Below the pieces are notes generated by a model. The model did not search any database and was not told the origin of the DNA. It saw only the letters and a list, made by a program, of their open reading frames with translations. Source: Sorangium aterium (GTDB lineage Bacteria; Myxococcota_A; Polyangia; Polyangiales; Polyangiaceae). Taken from it: a DNA stretch of 64,000 nucleotides. Location of the stretch: the NCBI RefSeq assembly GCF_028368935.1, contig NZ_JAQNDK010000001.1, forward strand, positions 1,922,001 to 1,986,000. Direction: 5' to 3'. Shown in pieces: positions 1 through 8,450 of this stretch (position 1 is its first letter; each line of letters starts with the position of its first letter). Made by a program: the position numbers and the translations under genes.

Positions 1-360
1 AAGAAGAAGCTCGACCAGCGCGGGGAGGAGTTCCGCCCGAGCCCCTCCGGCCAGGTGTACCCCGTCCACCTCGGCTTGGCGGACATGGCAAATCAGACCG
101 TCAGCGCCGAGACCATGGCACAGTGGTATTCCGAGATCTCGACGGCGCAGCCCAGCCGCGCGCTGCTCGAGCGGCTGGACCGCGTGATTACCCACCTCGA
201 CTGGCAGGTCGCCGAGCAGGAGCCCGATCCGTACGAGCGCGCCGAGTTCGGGAGTCGCGTCCGTGAATATGCGGGGCGCTCGCGGGTGGCCTTCCACACC
301 TGGCAGATGTTCAAGAAGTTCTGCGAGCTCCGCGACGCCCTCTCCCGGCGGGTGTCCTGA
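1..360 (+). CDS. C-terminal part of an unknown protein (cut by left edge)
   Basis: The frame is open from base 1 and stops with TGA at 358-360, so only the last 119 residues are visible and the true start lies outside the window. No family is recognised. The visible part is soluble and rich in charged and aromatic residues, probably helical (for example LLERLDRVITHLDW near residues 55-68), with no signal peptide, membrane segment or cysteine cluster. An internal GTG at 55 and an ATG at 88 are possible starts, but the sequence before them keeps coding character, so a longer gene is more likely. No function is proposed. Confidence 0.6.
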   Translation, partial: KKKLDQRGEEFRPSPSGQVYPVHLGLADMANQTVSAETMAQWYSEISTAQPSRALLERLDRVITHLDWQVAEQEPDPYERAEFGSRVREYAGRSRVAFHTWQMFKKFCELRDALSRRVS

Positions 361-520
361 CGGCTCGCCCCGCGACAGTGCAACGCGCACGCGACAGCGG
401 GTGTGACGAGCCCGCGAGGGGCGAGGCATCCAGGCGTGCTCCTCGAGCCCGTCCGAGGAGGGCGCGCGCGATGCAGCGCCGAAGTTCGGCCATCCGCGGC
501 CGGGCTTCGGGCGGGAAGCG

Positions 521-1363
521 CTAGAGAAGCCCGCGATGGGCCAGGGAGAGGAGGTCCATCGACGTCGCGACGACGATGTGGATGGCGCAGCCGCCCCAGA
601 TGGAGTCGCTCTTCAGGCTCACCGTGCCGAGGATGAACCCGGCGAGCACCGAGCCGAGCGCCTCGGGCAGCGGCTTGCCGAAATGGATCATCGCGTAAGG
701 CACCATCATGGCGAAGATCGAGGAGTAGCCGAGCGCGCGGCGGATCCCGTGCAGGAAGAAGCCGCGGTAGAAGAACTCGAGCGCCACGAACTGGGCCGCA
801 TAGAGCGCCTCCCACGCCCAGAGCCAGGGCCACAGGCCCTCGCCCGGCGCGAGCTTGTAATAGGGATACTTCGCCTGGAAGGCCGGCGAGAGCGACGCGG
901 CGAAGAGGAACGGGGCCATGACGGCGAAGAGGACGCCGTAGACGGGCAGGTGCCGCGCCGTCCCGCGGACGCGCAGGCCGAAGCTCCGGATCGGTGCCCG
1001 CAGCACGAGCTTCGCGACGACGAGGGTCGGTATCAGGTAACCGACGAGGCGGCCGAGCGCCCAGACGATCCGCTGGTGAAAGCGGCGATCCGGCGACGTG
1101 TTCAGCGCGTCGTGGAGCCTCGCCGCGGCGCCGTCGAGGCCCAGGGCGCGCAGGCCGTCGACCATCCAGCGCGTGTCGTTCTCGTTGCCAGCGAACCGGA
1201 CGAAGAGGAGCGCCCCGATCACGGTGAGGAACACGCACACCATCCGGCGGGTGACCTCGCCCGCGGGCGTGGTGGCCCGGTGGTGCGCCGCCTCGGCGTC
1301 GAGCCGGTCGCGCAGGTCGATGACGTACTCCTGCCAGATCCGGCGGAAAAAGCGTCCGATCAC
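521..1363 (-). CDS. CPBP-family intramembrane metalloprotease
   Basis: This is a 280-residue multi-pass membrane protein of the CPBP (CAAX protease and bacteriocin-processing, formerly Abi) family, which act as intramembrane zinc proteases. At least six hydrophobic segments are visible. The family motifs lie in the C-terminal half: LEFFYRGFF (motif 1, usually EExxxR; the first Glu is Leu here), PYAMIHFGKP (motif 2, histidine) and GCAIHIVVATSMD (motif 3, histidine). The missing first Glu makes catalytic activity uncertain. The start is GTG at 1363 with no strong Shine-Dalgarno. It lies 54 bases downstream of the OmpA-family gene on the same strand and could be read from that transcript. Substrate unknown. 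Confidence 0.8.
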   Translation of the reverse strand: MIGRFFRRIWQEYVIDLRDRLDAEAAHHRATTPAGEVTRRMVCVFLTVIGALLFVRFAGNENDTRWMVDGLRALGLDGAAARLHDALNTSPDRRFHQRIVWALGRLVGYLIPTLVVAKLVLRAPIRSFGLRVRGTARHLPVYGVLFAVMAPFLFAASLSPAFQAKYPYYKLAPGEGLWPWLWAWEALYAAQFVALEFFYRGFFLHGIRRALGYSSIFAMMVPYAMIHFGKPLPEALGSVLAGFILGTVSLKSDSIWGGCAIHIVVATSMDLLSLAHRGLL

Positions 1364-1417
1364 GCGCCGTGCTTAACACCGCCGGCGCCCCCCGCACAAC
1401 CGCGGGGGCAGGCGCCG

Positions 1418-2389
1418 CTATTGCTGGCCGGTGGGATTGACGATGATCTCGACGCGCCGGTTGTTGGCCCGGCCCTCGGCGCTCGTGTTGTCCGCCACGG
1501 GGCGATCCGGCCCGTGGCCCACGGTCGCGATCTTGTCCCCGGGCAGCCCCGCCGTGATGAGGTGGGCCTTCACGGCGTCGGCGCGCTCCTGCGAGAGCTT
1601 GCGGTTCGCCTGCGCGGAGCCGGTCGAGTCGGTGTGCCCCTCGATCCTGATGGGCGGCGACCCCTGGTCCTTCAGCGTGGCCGCGACCTGGCTGAGCTTC
1701 TCCTTGGCGATCGGCAGGAGATCGGACTTGCCCGAGGCGAAGAGCACCGCGCCGGAGAGCGTGATGACCACGCCGCGCTTCTCCTCCTTCACCGCGGCGA
1801 TCTCCTTGAGGCTCGCGAGCGCCGCGTTCGCGACGCGCTCGGCCTCCCGCCGCGCCGCCTCGGCCTCCTGGCGGCCCTTCTCGGCCGCGGTGCGCGCGCT
1901 CTCGGCCTGCTGCCGCGCGCTCTCGGCCTGCTGCTGCGCGGTCTCGGCCTGGGCGCGCGCGAACCGCTCCCGCTCGATCTGCTGCTGGCCGCTGTGCAGC
2001 GCGTCCCTCGCGCTGGCGAGCTGCTGCTGCGAGAGATCCTTGAAGGTGTCCTCGGCCGCGGCCTTGTCGCGCTGCGCTTGCAGCAGCGCCGCCGCCGCCT
2101 CGGCCTCCTGGGCCTTGCGGTCGGCGATGTACGCGAGATCGCGCGTCTGCGGGGCCTCGGGGTCGTCGCCGAACGCCCCCTCGGCGCGGGAGAGCGCCTG
2201 CTTCGCCGTGTCGAGCTGGGCGGGCGCGAGGCGCGAGGCGGCGCCTTCCGCCGCGCGCCTGTAGCTCGCGCGGGCGTCGACGAGCTCCTTCGGCGGGACG
2301 GCCGCGCCGCACCCGGACGCCGCGTAGAGCGCGGCGCACAGGGCGAGAGACCGGACAGGCCAGGACGGGTTCTTCACCAGAGAAGCCAT
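1418..2389 (-). CDS. OmpA-family peptidoglycan-binding lipoprotein
   Basis: The protein has 323 residues. An N-terminal signal with a lipobox ending ALYAASGC is followed by an Ala/Glu/Gln-rich region (about residues 60-190) that should form a long coiled coil, then an OmpA C-terminal domain (about 200-315). That domain shows GVVITLSGAVLFASGKSDLL, IRIEGHTDSTGS and NRKLSQERADAVKAHL, the usual peptidoglycan-binding core, so it should tether the outer membrane to the wall. The ATG at 2389 was chosen over upstream in-frame codons because an AGAGGTGA Shine-Dalgarno sits just ahead of it. It follows the DUF4398 lipoprotein by 17 bases, in the order common to DUF4398/OmpA pairs. Confidence 0.88.
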   Translation of the reverse strand: MASLVKNPSWPVRSLALCAALYAASGCGAAVPPKELVDARASYRRAAEGAASRLAPAQLDTAKQALSRAEGAFGDDPEAPQTRDLAYIADRKAQEAEAAAALLQAQRDKAAAEDTFKDLSQQQLASARDALHSGQQQIERERFARAQAETAQQQAESARQQAESARTAAEKGRQEAEAARREAERVANAALASLKEIAAVKEEKRGVVITLSGAVLFASGKSDLLPIAKEKLSQVAATLKDQGSPPIRIEGHTDSTGSAQANRKLSQERADAVKAHLITAGLPGDKIATVGHGPDRPVADNTSAEGRANNRRVEIIVNPTGQQ

Positions 2390-2406
2390 CGCAATCACCT
2401 CTCGCT

Positions 2407-2826
2407 TCACTTGACCCCCGTCTGCTTGAGTTTCTCGACCTGCTTCAGCGCCTCCTGCGCCTCGGCCTGCGTGGAGCGCACCTTCGCGAGCGCCAGCGCG
2501 AGCTCGGCGTCGGCCTCGGCGCGCTGGAGGAGGCGCGTGGCAGCCCCGTTGTCCTCGGCCTGCATCTGCTGCTTGGCCTGCTCGAGCTGCTCGCGCGCGA
2601 GCTTCAGGTGGAGGGTGGCCTGGGGGTCGGACCCGGCGCCCATCTCGTCGGCCGCGCGGATGGCGGCCTGGGACGAGGCGAGCTGGTCGTTCGGCGGAGG
2701 CACGGTGCCGCCGCACGCGGCGAGCGCAAGACCGAGCACTGCAGCGAGCACCGCGGCCGGGCTCGCGAGGCGGCGTAGGGGTGGCTTGTTGTTCGGGCTT
2801 CGGTTCACCCGGCCGTTGTACAACAC
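2407..2826 (-). CDS. DUF4398-type lipoprotein
   Basis: This 139-residue exported protein has a signal ending LGLALAACGG (lipobox cysteine) and one helical domain with HLKLAREQLEQAKQQMQ and an Ala/Glu-rich continuation, typical of DUF4398 proteins that precede OmpA-like genes. The exact role of the family is unknown; by context it is an envelope partner of the OmpA-family product. The start is GTG at 2826, with GGAG seven bases upstream; a second in-frame GTG at 2808 is possible. It is the first gene of a pair ending at 1418. Confidence 0.75.
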   Translation of the reverse strand: MLYNGRVNRSPNNKPPLRRLASPAAVLAAVLGLALAACGGTVPPPNDQLASSQAAIRAADEMGAGSDPQATLHLKLAREQLEQAKQQMQAEDNGAATRLLQRAEADAELALALAKVRSTQAEAQEALKQVEKLKQTGVK

Positions 2827-2910
2827 CCGAGGTCTCCGAGAAATCAGGAAACCCCTACTATTGCGAGCGATCTCGGCTGTCTGCCCCGGTCCGCCGCGCC
2901 AGGAGCGGCG

Positions 2911-4815
2911 CTACTCGACGCGCATCGAGCTCGCGCGGACGATGCGGATCCGCGCGTCACGCGCGTCGGGCTGGTTGACAGCGCGCGCGAACTCGGGCGC
3001 GGCCGGGGAGGCCACCTCGACGACGGACGCGGTGGAGCCGATGCGGATCGCGCCGATCTGCTGGCTCGACACGCCGCCGCGGCGGCACACGAGGGCGAGC
3101 AGGCGCCGGGGGTCGGCGCCGTGGCGCTCGCCCCAGTTGACCTGGAAAGGCACGAAGGGGAGGCGCGGGGGCTGCTCCCCGTTGCCTTGACGAACGGCGG
3201 GACGAGCGCGCGACGGGGCCTCGGACCAGGGCGGCGCAGACGGCCGGGCGCGCGACGGGGCCCCGGACCAGGGCGGCGCAGACGGCCGGGCGCGCGACGG
3301 GGCCCCGGACCAGGGCGGCGCAGACGGCCGGGCGCGCGACGGCGGCTCGGAGCGGGGCGGCGCGACGGCGGTGACGGGCTGCGGAGCGCAGGGGCCGGTG
3401 TGCTTCGCCCGCGCGAGGAGGGCCGCGACGAGCTCGGTCGCGTCCATGTCCGCGAGCAGGCGGGCAGCGAGCTCCCTGTGCCGCGCCTCGGGCGCGGGGC
3501 CGGACGCCTCGCGCGGGCCGCGCACGTTCGCGTCGACCACGGCCGCATCGACCGCGGCCGCGTCGCCCGCGACCGCATCGCCCGCAGTCGCGCCCTCCAG
3601 GCGCACCGCGGCGAGCTCGGCGGCGAGCCGCTCGTCGGCGGCGCGGAGCACGTCGTCCGGCGACGGCGCCGGCCGGAACGTGGCCTCGACGCGAGCGCGC
3701 CGGAGCAGCCGCAGCGCGTGCTCTCGCGCGAACGGCGCGACGAGCAGCACGCTCGTCCCCTTGCGGCCCGCCCGGCCGGTGCGGCCGCTCCGGTGCGTGA
3801 AGATCTCGGGATCGCCCGGGGGATCGGCGTGGATGACGCGCCCGACCTCGGGGACGTCGATGCCGCGCGCGGCCACGTCGGTCGCGACGAGGGTCGTGAT
3901 GGCGCCCGAGCGAAACGCGTCGAGCGTGCGCGTCCGCTCGCGCTGCTCGAGGTCGCCGCTCAGGGCGCGCGCGGGCAGGCCGAGCGCGGTGAGCTTGTCG
4001 GCGAGCTCGGCGGCGCCCTCGCGGGTGCGGACGAAGACGAGCGTGCGCTCGCCGGGCGCGAGCAGCAGCAGGTTCACGACCGCCGCGTCGCGCTCCGCCG
4101 GCAGCACGAGGTGGGCGACGTGGGCGATGTCGCCGTTCGCGGCGCCGGGGCGCGTGCCCTCGACGCTCACGGCGTCGCGCTGGAAGCGATCGGCGAGCGC
4201 GCGGACCTCGCGGGAAAAGGTGGCCGACACGAGGTGGGTCTGGCGAGCCTCGGGCATCTTGCCGACGATCGCCTCGAGGTCGTCGCGGAAGCCGAGGTCG
4301 AGCATCTGGTCCGCCTCGTCGAGCACGAGGGCGAGGACGCCGCGCGGGTCGAGGGTCCCGCGCTCCAGGTGATCGAGCAGGCGGCCGGGCGTCCCGGCGA
4401 TGACCAGGGGGTCGCGCCGCAGCGAGCGCGCCTCGTCGCCGAAGCTCGTGCCACCGGTGACGCACGCGACGCGCGCGCCGAGGGGCGAGAGAAGCCAGCT
4501 GAGCTCGCCGGCGATCTGCGCGGCGAGCTCGCGCGTCGGCGCGATGATCACCGCGGCCGGAGCCGCCGCGGTGCGGGGCGCGCCGTCGGGCGCGGCCGCG
4601 CGCTCGGCGAGGGCGCGCGCGAGGCGGGGGGCGAGCGCGAGGCCGATGGCCACGGTCTTTCCGGAGCCGGTCTGCGACGAGACACGAAGGTCCCGCCCGG
4701 CGAGCTCAGGGGCGAGGACGGCCTGTTGGACGGGGGTGAGTGAGGTGAAGCCGCGGCGGGCGAGGGCGCCCGCGAGCGGCGCGGGCAAGGCGTCGAGCGA
4801 TGAGGCTGGATTCAT
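2911..4815 (-). CDS. DEAD-box ATP-dependent RNA helicase with DbpA-type C-terminal domain
   Basis: The protein has 634 residues. The RecA-like helicase core covers about 10-400 and shows the Q motif (FTSLTPVQ), motif I SQTGSGKT, Ia PTRELA, II DEAD, III SAT, V ATDVAARGID and VI HRSGRTGRAGRKG. A low-complexity linker follows, containing a tandem 14-residue repeat (PSRARPSAPPWSGA type). The last roughly 75 residues (VNWGERHGADPRRLLALVCRRGG onward, read as a motif) resemble the DbpA RNA-binding domain, so a role in 23S rRNA/50S assembly is likely by family. The core also resembles other DEAD helicases, so dbpA is not assigned. ATG 4815 starts just before the Q motif region; longer in-frame extension to 5019 runs into the intergenic hairpin and is less likely. 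Confidence 0.9.
   Translation of the reverse strand: MNPASSLDALPAPLAGALARRGFTSLTPVQQAVLAPELAGRDLRVSSQTGSGKTVAIGLALAPRLARALAERAAAPDGAPRTAAAPAAVIIAPTRELAAQIAGELSWLLSPLGARVACVTGGTSFGDEARSLRRDPLVIAGTPGRLLDHLERGTLDPRGVLALVLDEADQMLDLGFRDDLEAIVGKMPEARQTHLVSATFSREVRALADRFQRDAVSVEGTRPGAANGDIAHVAHLVLPAERDAAVVNLLLLAPGERTLVFVRTREGAAELADKLTALGLPARALSGDLEQRERTRTLDAFRSGAITTLVATDVAARGIDVPEVGRVIHADPPGDPEIFTHRSGRTGRAGRKGTSVLLVAPFAREHALRLLRRARVEATFRPAPSPDDVLRAADERLAAELAAVRLEGATAGDAVAGDAAAVDAAVVDANVRGPREASGPAPEARHRELAARLLADMDATELVAALLARAKHTGPCAPQPVTAVAPPRSEPPSRARPSAPPWSGAPSRARPSAPPWSGAPSRARPSAPPWSEAPSRARPAVRQGNGEQPPRLPFVPFQVNWGERHGADPRRLLALVCRRGGVSSQQIGAIRIGSTASVVEVASPAAPEFARAVNQPDARDARIRIVRASSMRVE
3206..3347 (-). 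repeat. 42-bp tandem repeat inside the DEAD-box helicase linker
   Basis: Three 42-base units at 3206-3247, 3248-3289 and 3290-3331 are identical except for one base (gcctcgg versus gccccgg); a fourth partial unit follows. Each encodes 14 residues of an Arg/Pro/Ser/Trp linker between the helicase core and the DbpA-like domain. The length is a multiple of three, so copy number could change without breaking the frame. Confidence 0.9.
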
Positions 4816-4941
4816 GAAAGCCGCGCAACCTAGCAGAAGCTGGACGGTTGTCGCGGCCAATCGCTCATCGGGCATGGCGCGGCGCGGCTGCGCGGCGCTC
4901 CGGGGGTGGCGGAAATCCCCCACCCTGCCGGGATGATGGAA

Positions 4942-5014
4942 CCGCCAAGGCGCCATAAGACGCCATAAGACGCCGATATTATTATATTTTTGGCGTCCTT
5001 GGCGTCCTTGGCGG
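4942..5014. repeat. AT-centred inverted repeat made of CGCC-type short repeats
   Basis: The left arm (4942-4974) has CCGCCAAGG, then CGCCATAAGA twice, then CGCC. The right arm (4992-5014) reads GGCGTCCTTGGCGTCCTTGG and two more bases, so the arms can pair. Between them lies an unusual AT stretch (ATATTATTATATTTTT). It sits between the end of the GH9 gene and the start of the helicase gene, both on the minus strand, and could end GH9 transcription; the T-rich side on the minus strand is not a clean U-tract. Confidence 0.7.
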
Positions 5015-5061
5015 CTCAAAAGCCCCCACCTTCAGTCAACGTGCCCCCCCCGCGCTCCGGA

Positions 5062-7053
5062 TCACTGGGCGCTCGCCTTGGCCTTCTCGTCCAGCCAGGC
5101 CACCGTCCACGCGAGCGGGCTGTTCCAGTTGATGGTGATCTCGTTCGCCGACCACGCCTCGATGTGGTCGATGTAGCACTTCTGCGGGACGCACTTCGCG
5201 CGGCCCTCCGCCGCATCGAGCGCCTCTTTCGCCACCGGATCCTCCAGCCCGGAGTTCGGCCCACCAGAGACCGCGCCGGGCGGAGCGGACGGGAACGACG
5301 CGTCCAGCTGGTGCGCCCAGAAGCGATGATGCGGGTTCTCGAGCGGGTGCTCGCCGTAGCCGGAGACATAGGACTTGTCCATCGGGTTGCGGCCGAGGAG
5401 GTAATCCGCGCCCGACGCGACGCCGTCGAAGTACTTCTGCTCGCCGGTGAAGTCGTGGGCGAGCGCCAGGACCAGCATGTTGTTGAGCACGAAGGAGTTG
5501 GAGCCCCAGGGATACCCTTTCTCGTTCGCCTTGAAGGGCACCCGGTACCCCTCCGCCCCGAGGACCTCGAGGTACTTGTCGGCGATGGCGATCAGCTTGG
5601 TCCGGGCCGCCTCACGCTCCGCCGCGGCATGCTGGGCCTCGACCACCGCGAGCGAGATGGCGCCCAGCCCGTCGACCTGTCCCCACGTCATGGCGCTGAA
5701 GGTGCCGTCCGCGCCGGCGAGCTCCTCGCTGTAGGGCGACGCCGCGAGCTCGGCCTGGTACGCGGCGTCCTTCGTGGTGAGGAAGAGCTCGGCGGCCGCC
5801 CAGTAGAACTCGTCGCTCAGCTCGGCGTCTCCGTAGCCGCCGCCGCCCACGACCTTGCTCTCGTCCGGGACGACCTTCGGGTTCGCCTTCGCCGCGGTCC
5901 ACGCCCGCGTCGCGGCCTCGAGGCACTCGGCCGAGAACCCGGGATCGAGCTCGCGCCAGATGCGCGCGGCCTGGGCCGCGGTGGCGGCCAGGTTGAGCGT
6001 CGCCGCCGTGCTCACCGGGCGCAGGAAGCGCGGCTGCGGATCCTCGTGCGGCGGCATCGGCAGGCCGGTCCACTCCAGGTCGTGGATCTTGTGGTGCACC
6101 ATGCCCGCATTGGTCTGGCCCTCCGGCACCTGCATCGCGAGCATGAACTCGATCTCCCACCGGGCCTCGTCGAGGAGGTCGGGGATCTGGTTCGCGTTCT
6201 CGGGGATCTTCAGCTTGCCGTCGCCGAAGTCGTCCGCCGTCGACCCGAGCGCGACGAAGCGCTCGTACTGGTTCAGCAACGTCCAGGCGGAGATACCGCC
6301 GTTGACCACGTACTTGCCGTGATCGCCGGCGTCGTACCACCCGCCGGTGACGTCGAGCGTGTACGTGCAGCCGATATCCGCGCCGCACGGGGCCTCGTCC
6401 GGCAGGTGCCCCGCCGGGCGAGCGTGGGCGGCGCCGACGTACTGCTCCAGGATCTCGATGCCTGAACGGTTGTGATAGAAGTACGCGAGCGCGTCGTACT
6501 TCATCTGAGAGTAGATGGTCGGGCCCACGTCGAACGGGTGGCTCGACACCTCCCCGACACGGAGGGTGTACCCCTCGCCGGGGGTGGTGAAGCCGCTGAA
6601 GTCGATGGTGTGCACGTGCTCGCCGGAGCTCGCGTCGTCGCCCACCACCCGGGTCGCGCCGCTGGCGACCACCGTGCCGCCGGCGTCGACGAGCTCCCAC
6701 GCATGCGGCTTGTCGGCCGCGGCGACGACCGTGGCGACCTTGGCGGCGGCCGGCAGGTACCCGACCTGGTTGACGCGGATCAGCTCGGTGCCCGACGGCG
6801 GCACCGTCTCGACCGGCGCCTCGCCGCCCGCACCGCCCGCGCCGCCCGCACCGCCGGCACCACCCGCACCGCCGGCGCCACCCGCACCGCCCGCGCCGCC
6901 CGACGCCTCCGCACCGCCCGCGCCGTCTGAGGGGCTGTCGTCGCCGCAGCCAACAGCGGTGAGGCCGCCCGCGAGCGCCAGAAGAAGAGACCCTCCCAAC
7001 CAAAGCCAAGAACGCTCCCGACGAGCCGACTTCGCAGCCGAAAGACAAAGCAT
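5062..7053 (-). CDS. glycoside hydrolase family 9 endoglucanase, lipoprotein
   Basis: The protein has 663 residues. The signal ends GGLTAVGCGDD (lipobox), followed by a GGAGGAGG-type linker (about 45-75), an N-terminal Ig-like CelD domain beginning IRVNQVGYLP (about 85-170), and the GH9 (alpha/alpha)6 catalytic domain to the C-terminus. Catalytic signatures are present: WYDAGDHGKYV carries the aspartates that activate water, NPHHRFWAHQLD matches the active-site histidine signature, and IEAWSANEITINWNSPLAW carries the acid Glu. It should hydrolyse beta-1,4-glucan at the cell surface. ATG 7053 has GGAG upstream. No carbohydrate-binding module is visible. Neighbours are unrelated, so it appears to be a single gene. 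Confidence 0.93.
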   Translation of the reverse strand: MLCLSAAKSARRERSWLWLGGSLLLALAGGLTAVGCGDDSPSDGAGGAEASGGAGGAGGAGGAGGAGGAGGAGGAGGEAPVETVPPSGTELIRVNQVGYLPAAAKVATVVAAADKPHAWELVDAGGTVVASGATRVVGDDASSGEHVHTIDFSGFTTPGEGYTLRVGEVSSHPFDVGPTIYSQMKYDALAYFYHNRSGIEILEQYVGAAHARPAGHLPDEAPCGADIGCTYTLDVTGGWYDAGDHGKYVVNGGISAWTLLNQYERFVALGSTADDFGDGKLKIPENANQIPDLLDEARWEIEFMLAMQVPEGQTNAGMVHHKIHDLEWTGLPMPPHEDPQPRFLRPVSTAATLNLAATAAQAARIWRELDPGFSAECLEAATRAWTAAKANPKVVPDESKVVGGGGYGDAELSDEFYWAAAELFLTTKDAAYQAELAASPYSEELAGADGTFSAMTWGQVDGLGAISLAVVEAQHAAAEREAARTKLIAIADKYLEVLGAEGYRVPFKANEKGYPWGSNSFVLNNMLVLALAHDFTGEQKYFDGVASGADYLLGRNPMDKSYVSGYGEHPLENPHHRFWAHQLDASFPSAPPGAVSGGPNSGLEDPVAKEALDAAEGRAKCVPQKCYIDHIEAWSANEITINWNSPLAWTVAWLDEKAKASAQ

Positions 7054-7195
7054 GATGTGTATCTCCAGGTAAAGTTGAAGCCGCGCGACCAGACGCCGCG
7101 CACCGAATCTTACAACGCCGCCACCATCAAGGAAGTGGATGTCGGTGTCAAGCGCTATTGTGGGCTCCGGGCGCGGGAGCGGCGGCTCGCCGTCG

Positions 7196-8095
7196 TCAGT
7201 AGTGCCAGGGATAACGCGTGAAGTCCGGGCGGCGCTTCTCCAGGAAGGCGTCTCGGCCCTCCTTCGCCTCCTCCGTGCCGTAGGCGAGCCGCGTCGCCTC
7301 GCCGGCGAAGAGCTGCTGTCCGACGAGCCCCTCGTCAGGCAGGTTGAAGCCGTACTTCAGCATCCGCATCGCGGTCGGGCTCTTCGAGTTGATGATCGCG
7401 CCCCACCGCAGCGCCTCCTCCTCGAGCTCCGCGTGAGGGACGACGGCGTTGACCATGCCCATCGCCGCCGCCTGTTCCGCCGTGTAATCGAGCCCGAGAA
7501 AGAAGATCTCCCGCGCCTTCTTCTGCCCGACCTGCCGCGCGAGCAGCGCCGAGCCATACCCGCTGTCGAAGCTCGCGACGTCCGGGTCCGTCTGCTTGAA
7601 CATCGCGTGCTCGCGGCTCGCCAGCGTCATGTCGCAGACCACGTGGAGGCTGTGGCCGCCGCCCGCCGCCCAGCCGGGCACCACCGCGATGACGACCTTG
7701 GGCATGAACCGGATGAGCCGCTGCACCTCCAGGATGTGGAGCCGGCCGAGCCGCGCCGGGTCGGCCTGCCCCGCGCTCTCACCCTCGTATTTGTAACCGT
7801 CCTTCCCGCGGATGCGCTGATCGCCGCCGGAGCAGAACGCCCAGCCGCCGTCCTTCGGAGAGGGCCCGTTGCCGGTGATCAGCACACAACCCACGTCCGA
7901 GGTCGTACGCGCGTGCTCGAGCGCGGTGTACAGCTCATCGACGGTGCGGGGACGAAACGCGTTGCGGACCTCGGGACGGTTGAACGCGATGCGGACGGTG
8001 CCCTGGTCCACGGCGCGGTGGTAGGTGAGATCCTCGAACGAGAACCCATCGACCTCACGCCAGCGCGCCGGGTTGAAAATCGCAGAGACGGTCAT
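7196..8095 (-). CDS. menB: 1,4-dihydroxy-2-naphthoyl-CoA synthase
   Basis: This 299-residue crotonase-fold enzyme closes the second ring of naphthoate in menaquinone biosynthesis (o-succinylbenzoyl-CoA to DHNA-CoA). MenB features are visible: FNRPEVRNAFRPRTVDEL near the N-terminus, GWAFCSGGDQRIRGKDGY, PGWAAGGGHSLHVVCDMTLAS (oxyanion-hole region), QTDPDVASFDSGYGSALLAR, and the typical end RRPDFTRYPWHY. ATG 8095 was chosen because AAGGAG lies upstream; the frame extends further without support. No other men gene is in the window. It is divergent from the PAS-STAS gene. Confidence 0.93.
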   Translation of the reverse strand: MTVSAIFNPARWREVDGFSFEDLTYHRAVDQGTVRIAFNRPEVRNAFRPRTVDELYTALEHARTTSDVGCVLITGNGPSPKDGGWAFCSGGDQRIRGKDGYKYEGESAGQADPARLGRLHILEVQRLIRFMPKVVIAVVPGWAAGGGHSLHVVCDMTLASREHAMFKQTDPDVASFDSGYGSALLARQVGQKKAREIFFLGLDYTAEQAAAMGMVNAVVPHAELEEEALRWGAIINSKSPTAMRMLKYGFNLPDEGLVGQQLFAGEATRLAYGTEEAKEGRDAFLEKRRPDFTRYPWHY

Positions 8096-8450
8096 GGTCC
8101 ACTCCTTTGAGGCGCGGACCGTACTCGCCTCATCGTGGGCTGGCAACCTCGGCGACATGACAGTGGCGACCTCCGAGCGCGCGGTTCGCCAGGCCCGGGC
8201 GTCCCTTCTGGCGCGGCCGGCCCAGCACGCCCGCTAACGAGCCTCCCGATACCCTTGACACATAAGCCGTTCTCGTGGACAAGCAGGCTTCGACGCGCGG
8301 TGAGGTCGACGTCGCGCCGCCTGGGCATTGCGCGTGCGCGCTCTGGCCAGGCGGCGCGCGAGGCGCTCGCCGGCGTTCGGACAGGAGAATCGGTGATGGC
8401 GGGCGGCCTCGACGACGGGCGCGCATCTGCCTGCCCGCGAGGGGGATCAC
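8096..8450. other. divergent intergenic region between menB and the PAS-STAS gene
   Basis: This 355-base region must carry promoters for menB (leftward) and the PAS-STAS gene (rightward). A TTGACA hexamer occurs at 8255-8260, but no good -10 lies 16-18 bases further on. A purine-rich Shine-Dalgarno (GAGGGGGA) precedes 8451. No hairpin, repeat or small gene could be supported. Confidence 0.5.

Noticed and set aside
8255-8283. TTGACA as a sigma-70 promoter
   Set aside because: No acceptable -10 hexamer at 16-18 bases (GACAAG), so it is only mentioned.
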